From Methanobacteriota archaeon (GTDB lineage: Archaea > Thermoplasmatota > E2 > DHVEG-1), in NCBI GenBank assembly GCA_903930505.1, contig CAIYYQ010000347.1, positions 1-6,022 on the forward strand: 6,022 nt of DNA. Reading direction: 5' to 3'. A program made the translations under genes and the position numbers. This document shows positions 1 through 6,022 of the stretch, one piece after another. The first letter of the stretch is position 1. Every line of letters starts with the position of its first letter. The notes under the pieces are model-generated. The model ran no database searches. It was not told the DNA's origin and saw only the letters and a list, made by a program, of their open reading frames with translations.

Positions 1-654
1 CCGTGGTTTGACAGACCTTGGACCAGACTGAAAAAGAAGGGTGTCTCTGCGCTTTCTGATGCAGAGCTTCTTGCAACAGTCCTTGGTCGCGGCAACAGGC
101 AGGAGAACGCACTTGATCTTTCGCATCGGGTGCTTGCGACGTATAACTTCGATAAACTCGGATGTTGCTCGTTTGTTGAGCTTGAGAAGCTTTTTGGTAA
201 TGACATCCAAGCAATGCGACTTGTGGCACTCTTTGAGATCAGCCGAAGAACCAACCGACTCATGCGACATGGTTTTAATAAAAAAATAACGAATGCAGAG
301 GATGTGTACAACCATTTTGTCGATGAACTCTCCGACAAGAAAAAAGAACATTTCTACGCACTTCTCCTAGATACGAAAAACCGGATCATCGCTGAGGAAC
401 TCGTATCAGTTGGAATACTCGATGCATCACTCATCCATCCACGAGAAGTGTTTAAAGCAGCGATTACTGCGAACTGCCGGTCCATGATCCTTGTGCATAA
501 CCATCCTAGTGGGGATTGTGAACCTAGTAGTGCAGATACCGAAGTAACAATGAGTCTCGTTGCAGCAGGGGAAATGTTAGGGATTGATGTCCTTGATCAT
601 ATCATTGTTGGAAAAGATGATTATATGAGTATGAAAGAATGTAAAATGATGTGA
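1..654 (+). CDS. radC: RadC family JAB/MPN-domain protein, 5' end cut by window edge
   Basis: The reading frame is open from base 1 and codes for 217 residues ending in TGA. RadC proteins usually have about 220-230 residues, so only around ten should be missing. An in-frame GTG at 130 is not the start, because codons before it already encode the family's ALSDAELL segment (visible residues 17-24). The N-terminal part (to about residue 90) is the helix-hairpin-helix-like region. Its second hairpin reads LFGNDIQAM (64-72) instead of the usual GIG-x-AKA. The C-terminal JAB/MPN domain has the metal-site motif H166-N-H168-P-S-G with D179, a candidate catalytic Glu at 132 or 133, and the closing block LGIDVLDHIIVG. 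The family resembles zinc metalloproteases. A DNA-repair role is the historical label and is not firmly established. The gene converges on hsdR with six bases between the stops. Its GC (about 44% by hand count) is higher than that of the hsd genes, so it is probably host sequence flanking the R-M cassette. Confidence 0.93.
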   Translation, partial: PWFDRPWTRLKKKGVSALSDAELLATVLGRGNRQENALDLSHRVLATYNFDKLGCCSFVELEKLFGNDIQAMRLVALFEISRRTNRLMRHGFNKKITNAEDVYNHFVDELSDKKKEHFYALLLDTKNRIIAEELVSVGILDASLIHPREVFKAAITANCRSMILVHNHPSGDCEPSSADTEVTMSLVAAGEMLGIDVLDHIIVGKDDYMSMKECKMM

Positions 655-660
655 TTGATT

Positions 661-3600
661 TTATAAATGAGGTGTGTCTCTGATGTAGTATGAGGTAGGT
701 GTAGATTTTTTATGAATCCCTGAATATATGCTGTGTCCTTCACCATAGTAATTGTCATAAAAATGTTGAAAAACAACTTCGCATTTATGATTGTAATCTG
801 TCTGGGAATAGGATTTTGGTAGTCCTCTGTCAAGTAAGTCTTGTATTTCTCTTTTAACTAATGCTCGTGTTTGTTGTTTTTTCCTCCAGTCTACTGCGGA
901 GAGTCCATCATGTTTGAGTTTATAGAGGAGATCTTGTGCGATTTTTTTGACTAGGTTTTTTTCTTTTTCAGCAAGCTCTGGTTTTTTTAGTTTGTCAAAT
1001 AAAGCAAGTTCTTCTTCTGTGAGTCTCTCAGTTGCACTTCTTCGTTCTTCATCTTGGAGGTTGTGTGAGAATTTTATTAGTTCGTTCAAGAAGTTTTCAA
1101 GATTCATTGATCCATTGTTGTAGTCGTCGATTAGGGTTTGGAATTTTTCTTGGTAGTCGATGCGCATGCTGTTAAATTTAATCATTTCTTTAAGTTTGTA
1201 AGAGAGGATGTTTTTAAGTCGTTCTATATCCGCATTGTTCTTAGTTTTTTCATATTGTTTTCTGAGTGCATCAAAATTAATTTTACTTAAATCAATAATA
1301 TCATGTTTATCTTTAATGAGGTAGCCTTTGGATGATATGGAGATATCAAGAACATTTTTGACGTCTTCCATTACACTAGAAATATCTACTTCAGGATCAA
1401 GGGAGCGTATCTCTTTTACAAGATCTTGATACAGTGTAATTGCTGCGTTGAATTCTGTTGCATCTTTGTGTGGGAGGATTGCTTTGTAGATTTTTATGAT
1501 ACCGCCTGCTTTTGTTAAAAAGTTTTTTTTGATATCATCTTTTTCTACAAGAGCCGAAACTGCTTGGTTGAGAAGAGCATTTTTATGCAAACCTTTAGTG
1601 GCAAAAATTTGTTCCTGGTTGATATTGTATTGAATCAGGAATTTATTGAGTTCTATGATGTAGTCTCTTAGAGATTGAACAAGTTTATCCTTTGACTGTA
1701 TTGGAAGATCAACTTGTCCCCCTGCTATTGGAGCTGCGTAGATGGTAAGTGCTTTTTTAAGATCTCTAAAAACATTGATGTAGTCGACGATAAAACCTGC
1801 TTGTTTATCTTGGAAAACTCTGTTTGTTCGCGCGATTGCTTGCATCAGAGTGTGGTTTTTCATGGGTTTGTCTAAGTAGATTGTGGCGAGACAAGGGACA
1901 TCAAAACCCGTCATCCACATGTTGCAGACGAAAACAATTTTGAATTTGCTGTCTGGGTCTTTGAAGAGTTTTGCTAGATCCTCAGTTACCATTCGTTTTC
2001 TATGCTTTGTAATATCGAGATCTTTTTCTTTGAATTTTTTTGCTTCGTTTTGTTCTTGGCTAATGACAACAGCCATATCGATGTTTTCTAGTTTTGAGAT
2101 TTTATCTTGGAGCGTAATTATTTCTTCATGTGGTGCAGTGTGTAATTGTTCTTTGAGTTTGTTGATTTGTTTTTGTAAATAGTATTGAACGTTATTGTAC
2201 ATTTTTACAGTTGTGAATTTATCGATACTAACAACCATTGCTTTTCCTTCGTAACCACGGTTGATGAAGTGGTTGACGATGTCTTCTGCGACAGTGTTGA
2301 GTCGGTCTTCTCTGGTGAGTATGTGATATTCTCGTGCATATTCTTTTTCGAGTCTATCTTCTTGATCTTGATCAAGCATGGCATCGTCGATTGCATTGTA
2401 GATGTTTTCGTTGAGATCCGGATTAATAAGTTGCATTTCTGGGACTCTGTTTTCGTAGTAGATTGGAACGGTTGCTTGATCATCGATTGATGCTTTGAAA
2501 TTATAAGTGCTAATGTAGTCTCCGAAGGTTTGTTTGGTTTTTTCTTCACCTGCGATAAGTGGTGTTCCTGTGAACCCTATGAAAGATGCGTTTGGCAAAG
2601 CGTTTCGCATGTTTAAGGCGAGGATATCATACTGTGTTCGATGTGCTTCATCGGTGATTATGATGATGTCGTCTCGATCTGAGATTATTGGGTAGGTTTC
2701 TCCTTTTTCTGTTCTAAATTTATGAATTAACGTGAAAACAAGCCGATGGTCTTCTATTAAAAGTTTTTTTAGGTGTTCTCCGCTTTCTGCTTGGACTTTT
2801 TCTTCTGTGACGACACCTGCGTTTTGGAAGTTTTGATAAATTTGTGTATCCAGTTCTTGTCGATCAGTTATGATAACAAATGTGTAGTTACCTTCAAATT
2901 TACGTAGAACTTTTTGTGTGAAAAATATCATGGAGTAGCTTTTTCCAGATCCTTGAGTGTGCCAGAAGACACCAAGTCTACCTTGGTTTTGTTTTCGTTT
3001 TTTGAAGGATTCAATGGCGTTGTTGACGCCAAGATATTGGTGGTTCTTTGCAACTATTTTTATTTGGTCACCTTCAAAGGTTGAAAAGAGAAGAAAGTTT
3101 TCTAAAAGGTCAATAAATCGTGTTTTTTCACAAGTTCCTTTTAAGAGTGTATCTAAGGAGATGACGCCTGCTTCCTTTTCGTTGCTGATCTTTTTCCATT
3201 CAGAGAAATGTTCGTATCCACTGGTGATGCTGCCGATCTTGGATTCTCTCCCATTTGAGATGATGATGAATGCATTGTACCAGAAGAGGTGCGGGATCGC
3301 GTCTTTGTAATCTGAGATATTGTCATCAAATGCTCTCTTTACATCAACGCCTCGTGCTTTTAATTCTACTACAACGAGTGGAAGACCATTGATGAAACAG
3401 ATGAGGTCTGCTCTTCTGGTGTAGATGTCACCGGTGACCCAGAATTGTGATGCGAGGAAAAAATCGTTGTTTTCCGGGTTGTTGAAATCTATAATCTTTA
3501 CTGTTCTGTATTCGTAGTTTCCATCCTTGTTCTTTGTTTTTACTTTGACGCCATCTCGTATAAGTTTGTAGACTTCTTGGTTAGCTTTGACTAATGAAAA

Positions 3601-3843
3601 TCTGCTTCTATCTCGTAAGAGTTCTGCGATTGCTTCTTTTTTTGCTTCTTCAGATAAATTTTCATTTAATTTGTCGATTGCTGTTGATAATTTATTTATA
3701 AGAACTACTTCTGATTTTGTTTCTCGCCCCAGTGTTTGCGGGAATTTTTCTTCATAACAATTCAAATGTTCATAATTCAAATCTTCGGTGAAAACTTTTA
3801 TTGCTGACCGCTCAACTAATGCATCTTCTGAGTAATCAGTCAT
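661..3843 (-). CDS. hsdR: Type I restriction endonuclease, R (translocase/nuclease) subunit
   Basis: This 1060-residue protein cuts DNA after ATP-driven translocation, in complex with HsdM and HsdS. The N-terminal PD-(D/E)XK nuclease shows D146 and E160-x-K162, the same spacing as the EcoR124I triad D151/E165/K167. The SF2 motor follows. Walker A is QGSGKS (297-302), motif Ia is around VIITDRQELD (323-332), the DEAH box is 398-401, and motif III TGTP is 425-428. Motif V includes TGFD (645-648), and motif VI is QAIARTNR (668-675). About 385 residues of helical C-terminal region follow, presumably for docking to the methyltransferase. All key residues are present and the frame is unbroken, so it should be active. 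The ATG overlaps the hsdS stop (ATGA) and has GGAGGT just upstream, which supports this start. The wording around the motifs (LFWYN, GVFWHTQGSGKS, LGVNNAIES) matches a widespread HsdR subfamily, from memory. The last 18 or so residues, nearest radC, look like an unconserved tail. Confidence 0.96.
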   Translation of the reverse strand: MTDYSEDALVERSAIKVFTEDLNYEHLNCYEEKFPQTLGRETKSEVVLINKLSTAIDKLNENLSEEAKKEAIAELLRDRSRFSLVKANQEVYKLIRDGVKVKTKNKDGNYEYRTVKIIDFNNPENNDFFLASQFWVTGDIYTRRADLICFINGLPLVVVELKARGVDVKRAFDDNISDYKDAIPHLFWYNAFIIISNGRESKIGSITSGYEHFSEWKKISNEKEAGVISLDTLLKGTCEKTRFIDLLENFLLFSTFEGDQIKIVAKNHQYLGVNNAIESFKKRKQNQGRLGVFWHTQGSGKSYSMIFFTQKVLRKFEGNYTFVIITDRQELDTQIYQNFQNAGVVTEEKVQAESGEHLKKLLIEDHRLVFTLIHKFRTEKGETYPIISDRDDIIIITDEAHRTQYDILALNMRNALPNASFIGFTGTPLIAGEEKTKQTFGDYISTYNFKASIDDQATVPIYYENRVPEMQLINPDLNENIYNAIDDAMLDQDQEDRLEKEYAREYHILTREDRLNTVAEDIVNHFINRGYEGKAMVVSIDKFTTVKMYNNVQYYLQKQINKLKEQLHTAPHEEIITLQDKISKLENIDMAVVISQEQNEAKKFKEKDLDITKHRKRMVTEDLAKLFKDPDSKFKIVFVCNMWMTGFDVPCLATIYLDKPMKNHTLMQAIARTNRVFQDKQAGFIVDYINVFRDLKKALTIYAAPIAGGQVDLPIQSKDKLVQSLRDYIIELNKFLIQYNINQEQIFATKGLHKNALLNQAVSALVEKDDIKKNFLTKAGGIIKIYKAILPHKDATEFNAAITLYQDLVKEIRSLDPEVDISSVMEDVKNVLDISISSKGYLIKDKHDIIDLSKINFDALRKQYEKTKNNADIERLKNILSYKLKEMIKFNSMRIDYQEKFQTLIDDYNNGSMNLENFLNELIKFSHNLQDEERRSATERLTEEELALFDKLKKPELAEKEKNLVKKIAQDLLYKLKHDGLSAVDWRKKQQTRALVKREIQDLLDRGLPKSYSQTDYNHKCEVVFQHFYDNYYGEGHSIYSGIHKKSTPTSYYIRDTPHL

Positions 3844-5036
3844 GTTACCTCCATTGGAATTTTGATATTCAATTCTGAAACATCGATTTCACCAGAAATC
3901 ATGTTCGGCAACAAAAGATCACGAGTTTTTGAAAGATTCTCATTGATTCTTACAAGCGTATCACGCTGTTTTATCAGTACCTCTATATGATAAAAGAATA
4001 TCTTGAGTAACTCGTCTGGTGGACGCACCATTACTAAATGGTTTAAAACCGATTGCGTCAAAAGAGGTTGTGCAGATCCACCTGCGTATTTACGAAGATT
4101 CATATCATTTAGAAGATAGAAAATAAAAGGATTGAAAAATTTATTATCTTTAGCACATGCGATAATACTATTATCTGAGGCCCAGAATTTTTCTTTGCAA
4201 TACAAAATAGATCCGCAGTAAGCACCAACTCTACCAATAATAATTCCATCTTCAAAATTGTATTTTTCTGAATTCCCAATAATTCCGTTGGAACCATATA
4301 TCGAATTTGGTCCGTTACCATCATTTTTAATTGCTTTCCCGTTAGAGAATTTAATAAATTCAGCTAAACGTCTTATTTCCCATCCCTCCGGAATCTTTTC
4401 AAGTTCAGAATCAACCATCTTCACATGTTCATGACCTGGGAATTTGAATTTGACAAACCATTCATCGTAGATGAGCTTGGCCATTTGTTCGAGAAGTTGA
4501 ATTCGACGAGTGTTGTAGTCAATAAAAAGATCATAATTATATAATAAGGTAGAAATCCTCTCCTGATAAATTGTATCTTCTGGAATTACAATATCGAGAT
4601 TTTCAAACATCTTACACGTTAGACTACCTCGAATGCTATTAGCATCACTCATATCTCGAAGTGCTTGATATTTGTTCGTTAGAAAATAAAACAAAAATAG
4701 AGGATTTAATTTGTTTTTGTTTGCTCTCAAAGATATAATTGATTGATTAATATAGGTATCATTCAAACAAAAGGATGTCTGACCTCTGGTCTGGCCTTGC
4801 CCAGCAGACGCAACAAGAACATCACCTTTTTTCGCCAATTTAGTGCTAGAATTATCTATTCCTTCTTGGGTAATTGTTTTTTCCGTAGTTTTAATGAATC
4901 GGTTCCTTGTCTCGCCTGATAATAACCACTTAAATGCTCCATTCCAGTATTCTGATTTTCTTGTATCTGGAGTACCTCCACTAAATATTCGCTCGCAAGC
5001 ATCTTTTAATTTTACTTTGGTGAACGTATTTTTCAT
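3840..5036 (-). CDS. hsdS: Type I restriction-modification specificity subunit
   Basis: HsdS chooses the bipartite DNA target for both methylation and cutting. The 398-residue length is typical of a two-domain S subunit. Target recognition domain 1 (about 1-155) opens with [17 protein letters not shown], a common TRD entry block. A central conserved helix follows (about 157-200, with [20 protein letters not shown] and then [12 protein letters not shown]). Domain 2 (about 205-345) starts with IPEGWE and includes IYGSNGIIG. The C-terminal helix is about 346-385, ending with the conserved [18 protein letters not shown]. The two helices set the spacer between the half-sites. The target itself cannot be read from sequence alone. 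The ATG overlaps the hsdM stop (ATGA). Its Shine-Dalgarno is weak (GAG at 5043-5045, then six A). The TGA likewise overlaps the hsdR ATG. It is the most AT-rich gene here, about 32% GC in sampled lines. I see no inverted or duplicated hsdS fragment in the window. Confidence 0.95.
   Translation of the reverse strand: MKNTFTKVKLKDACERIFSGGTPDTRKSEYWNGAFKWLLSGETRNRFIKTTEKTITQEGIDNSSTKLAKKGDVLVASAGQGQTRGQTSFCLNDTYINQSIISLRANKNKLNPLFLFYFLTNKYQALRDMSDANSIRGSLTCKMFENLDIVIPEDTIYQERISTLLYNYDLFIDYNTRRIQLLEQMAKLIYDEWFVKFKFPGHEHVKMVDSELEKIPEGWEIRRLAEFIKFSNGKAIKNDGNGPNSIYGSNGIIGNSEKYNFEDGIIIGRVGAYCGSILYCKEKFWASDNSIIACAKDNKFFNPFIFYLLNDMNLRKYAGGSAQPLLTQSVLNHLVMVRPPDELLKIFFYHIEVLIKQRDTLVRINENLSKTRDLLLPNMISGEIDVSELNIKIPMEVT
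3847..3852 (-). promoter_or_regulatory. Ribosome binding site of hsdR
   Basis: The minus strand reads GGAGGT, three bases (AAC) before the hsdR ATG and inside the last codons of hsdS. The match to the Shine-Dalgarno consensus is perfect, but the gap is shorter than the usual 5-9 bases. It confirms the ATG at 3843 and suggests that hsdR can recruit ribosomes itself, as well as being coupled to hsdS through the ATGA overlap. Confidence 0.75.
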
Positions 5037-6022
5037 TTTTTTCTCAACAACTGACTGATTGACTTTTCAATATTTTCTTCCAACTGATGAACCTCTTCAT
5101 TAAGCTCCCCAAGCTCTTCATTCAACTCGTCCAATCTTTCTTTAAAGTCGAAATCTTCTTCTTCTTTTTCAGTCACACCAACATATCTTCCCGGGTTTAG
5201 CGACCACCCTTGCTGTTCCATCTCTTCAAAGGTTGCTACCTTGCATAGACCTTGAACATCTTGGTATTGTGTTCCGTTTTCATTGCGATAACTTCTGACA
5301 ATTTTTGCAAGCTTTCTAATGTGCCCAGGTTCAAATTCCCGATGAGCTCTATCGAACTGCTTGTAGATATTTCGCGCATCAATAAAGAGAATCTTTCCTT
5401 TTCTATCTATGTTACTCTTAGTTCTATCCAAAAACCATAAGGTGCAAGGTAATGTAACCGTATAAAAAAAATTCGAACCAATCGAAATCATAACATCAAT
5501 AGCATTCGCAAGGATGAGTTTTTTTCTGATTTCAGCCTCTGCACCACGTGCATCTGTCGCAGAATTTGCCATCACAAACCCAGCACGACCATTCCAATTC
5601 AATGCTGAATAAAACAACTGAATCCACAAATAATTCGCATTATCTGTCGAAGGAAAACCAAGAGGAAATCGAGGATCACCTTTGATTTTTTCATAATCTA
5701 CCTTTTTTACATTAAAAGGTGGGTTCGCCATTACAAAATCAAACTTTCCAACAGATTTGTGAATATCCTCATAATAGGAATTTCCCTCACGAATATCTCC
5801 TGAAAGTCCATGAATAGCTAGATTCATCTTACAAAGATTTATCGTTTCTTCTGTTTTTTCTTGACCATATATTGCTAATTCATCCATTGCTCTTTTTTTA
5901 TGATTTTCAATAAATTTATTAATTATTTTCTCAGATCTTATAGCAACATCATCGATTCCTTCATCACCTGTATAAAGTTTAAATGAAGCGGCAATAGATT
6001 TTATTTTCTTAGGTTCAATCTC
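5033..6022 (-). CDS. hsdM: Type I R-M N6-adenine methyltransferase subunit, N-terminal part beyond window
   Basis: HsdM transfers a methyl group from SAM to adenine and forms the modification enzyme with HsdS. The frame is open to the right edge and shows 329 residues. The ATG at 5887 is internal: 45 open in-frame codons precede it, and a 284-residue HsdM would lack its N-terminal domain and SAM motif. Visible family blocks are [11 protein letters not shown] (50-60), the EGNSYYED loop, catalytic motif IV NPPF (100-103, bases 5714-5725), [47 protein letters not shown] and LNPGRYVG. The last 40 or so residues are a Glu/Leu-rich coiled coil (heptads around [12 protein letters not shown]). The gene heads the visible operon and overlaps hsdS by ATGA. 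The oddity is that SAM motif I (usually DPACGSGG), expected some 20-25 residues before IYGQE, is not in the 45 visible residues preceding and overlapping that block. It is either displaced upstream by an insertion or lost. No other frame there carries it. Confidence 0.94.
   Translation of the reverse strand, partial: EIEPKKIKSIAASFKLYTGDEGIDDVAIRSEKIINKFIENHKKRAMDELAIYGQEKTEETINLCKMNLAIHGLSGDIREGNSYYEDIHKSVGKFDFVMANPPFNVKKVDYEKIKGDPRFPLGFPSTDNANYLWIQLFYSALNWNGRAGFVMANSATDARGAEAEIRKKLILANAIDVMISIGSNFFYTVTLPCTLWFLDRTKSNIDRKGKILFIDARNIYKQFDRAHREFEPGHIRKLAKIVRSYRNENGTQYQDVQGLCKVATFEEMEQQGWSLNPGRYVGVTEKEEEDFDFKERLDELNEELGELNEEVHQLEENIEKSISQLLRKK
5036..5042 (-). other. A-AAA-AAA slippery heptamer at the hsdM-hsdS junction
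   Basis: Seven A on the minus strand are phased in the hsdM frame as A-AAA-AAA, immediately followed by the hsdM TGA. The last A is also the first base of the hsdS ATG. A -1 slip would place the ribosome on that ATG in the hsdS frame and give an HsdM-HsdS fusion. The pattern matches the X-XXY-YYZ rule. I see no clear stimulatory hairpin or spaced Shine-Dalgarno, so its use is an inference; the run also serves as the spacer of the weak hsdS ribosome binding site. Confidence 0.4.
5093..5128 (-). repeat. Imperfect 15-base direct repeat, period 21, in the hsdM coiled coil
   Basis: Bases 5093-5107 and 5114-5128 match at 13 of 15 positions and are 21 bases apart, exactly one seven-residue heptad. 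They encode the two LNEE units of the C-terminal coiled coil of HsdM. This looks like a heptad duplication. With only two diverged copies it is unlikely to be an active phase-variable tract. Confidence 0.5.

Noticed and set aside
130..654. radC starting at the GTG at 130
   Set aside because: The in-frame codons from base 1 to 129 encode conserved RadC sequence (ALSDAELL), so the true start is beyond the left edge.
640..710. A shared terminator between radC and hsdR
   Set aside because: I found no GC-rich hairpin. The T6 run at 703-708 lies inside hsdR and has no stem before it; an oligo-T archaeal terminator is possible but not supportable.
1523..1530. A8 run in hsdR as a phase-variation tract
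   Set aside because: It is short and encodes an ordinary Lys-Lys-Asn in an intact frame of an AT-rich gene; nothing else suggests switching.
1883..3310. Plus-strand open frames opposite hsdR (1883-2182, 2185-2490, 2957-3310)
   Set aside because: They are antisense shadows of a well-conserved HsdR and show no family resemblance or ribosome site of their own.
3290..3360. QxxxY motif of the HsdR nuclease changed to N175xxxY179
   Set aside because: From memory the AFD-x-N-xxx-YK form is standard in this HsdR subfamily, so it is not a loss.
5033..5887. A complete short hsdM starting at the ATG at 5887
   Set aside because: The frame stays open for 45 more codons, and homology (FIENHKKRA) continues past this ATG.
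5888..6022. C-terminal end of an intein displacing HsdM motif I
   Set aside because: There is no His-Asn followed by Cys, Ser or Thr at the point where homology begins, nor any other intein end block.
5888..6022. A frameshift hiding HsdM motif I in another frame
   Set aside because: The other two minus-strand frames contain several stops here and no DPACGSGG-like codons.

Overview
The window holds two transcription units that meet tail to tail. On the left, on the + strand, is nearly all of a radC-family gene (JAB/MPN domain), cut only at its 5' end. Everything from 661 to the right edge is a minus-strand type I restriction-modification operon in the order hsdM, hsdS, hsdR. hsdM is cut by the right edge. 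HsdM and HsdS form the modification methyltransferase, HsdS sets the DNA target, and HsdR adds an ATP-driven translocase with a PD-(D/E)XK nuclease.

Layout: 1-654 radC (+); 655-660 a six-base gap between the two stop codons; 661-3843 hsdR (-); 3840-5036 hsdS (-); 5033-6022 hsdM (-, partial). Both junctions inside the operon are four-base ATGA overlaps, so the three hsd genes look translationally coupled, with the nuclease subunit made last. There is no gene-free stretch over 300 bases. I see no RNA gene, CRISPR array, insertion sequence or attachment site. The operon promoter must lie beyond the right edge.

Organism: a prokaryote of moderately low GC. By hand count radC is about 44% GC, while sampled lines of hsdR and hsdS are lower (roughly 38% and 32%), as expected for an acquired R-M cassette beside a host-like gene. 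From memory, the RadC N-terminus (a WF-D-RP opening and a degenerate helix-hairpin-helix) resembles the RadC-like proteins of some archaea more than typical bacterial RadC. Either domain of life remains possible, and the hsd genes cannot decide it because they move freely.

The system is a recognisable type I R-M locus, not a new class. Three details deserve a second look. The SAM-binding motif I of HsdM is absent from the 45 residues visible upstream of the conserved IYGQE segment. A perfect A-AAA-AAA heptamer sits in frame directly before the hsdM stop, where a -1 shift would fuse HsdM to HsdS. The operon ends almost exactly where radC ends.
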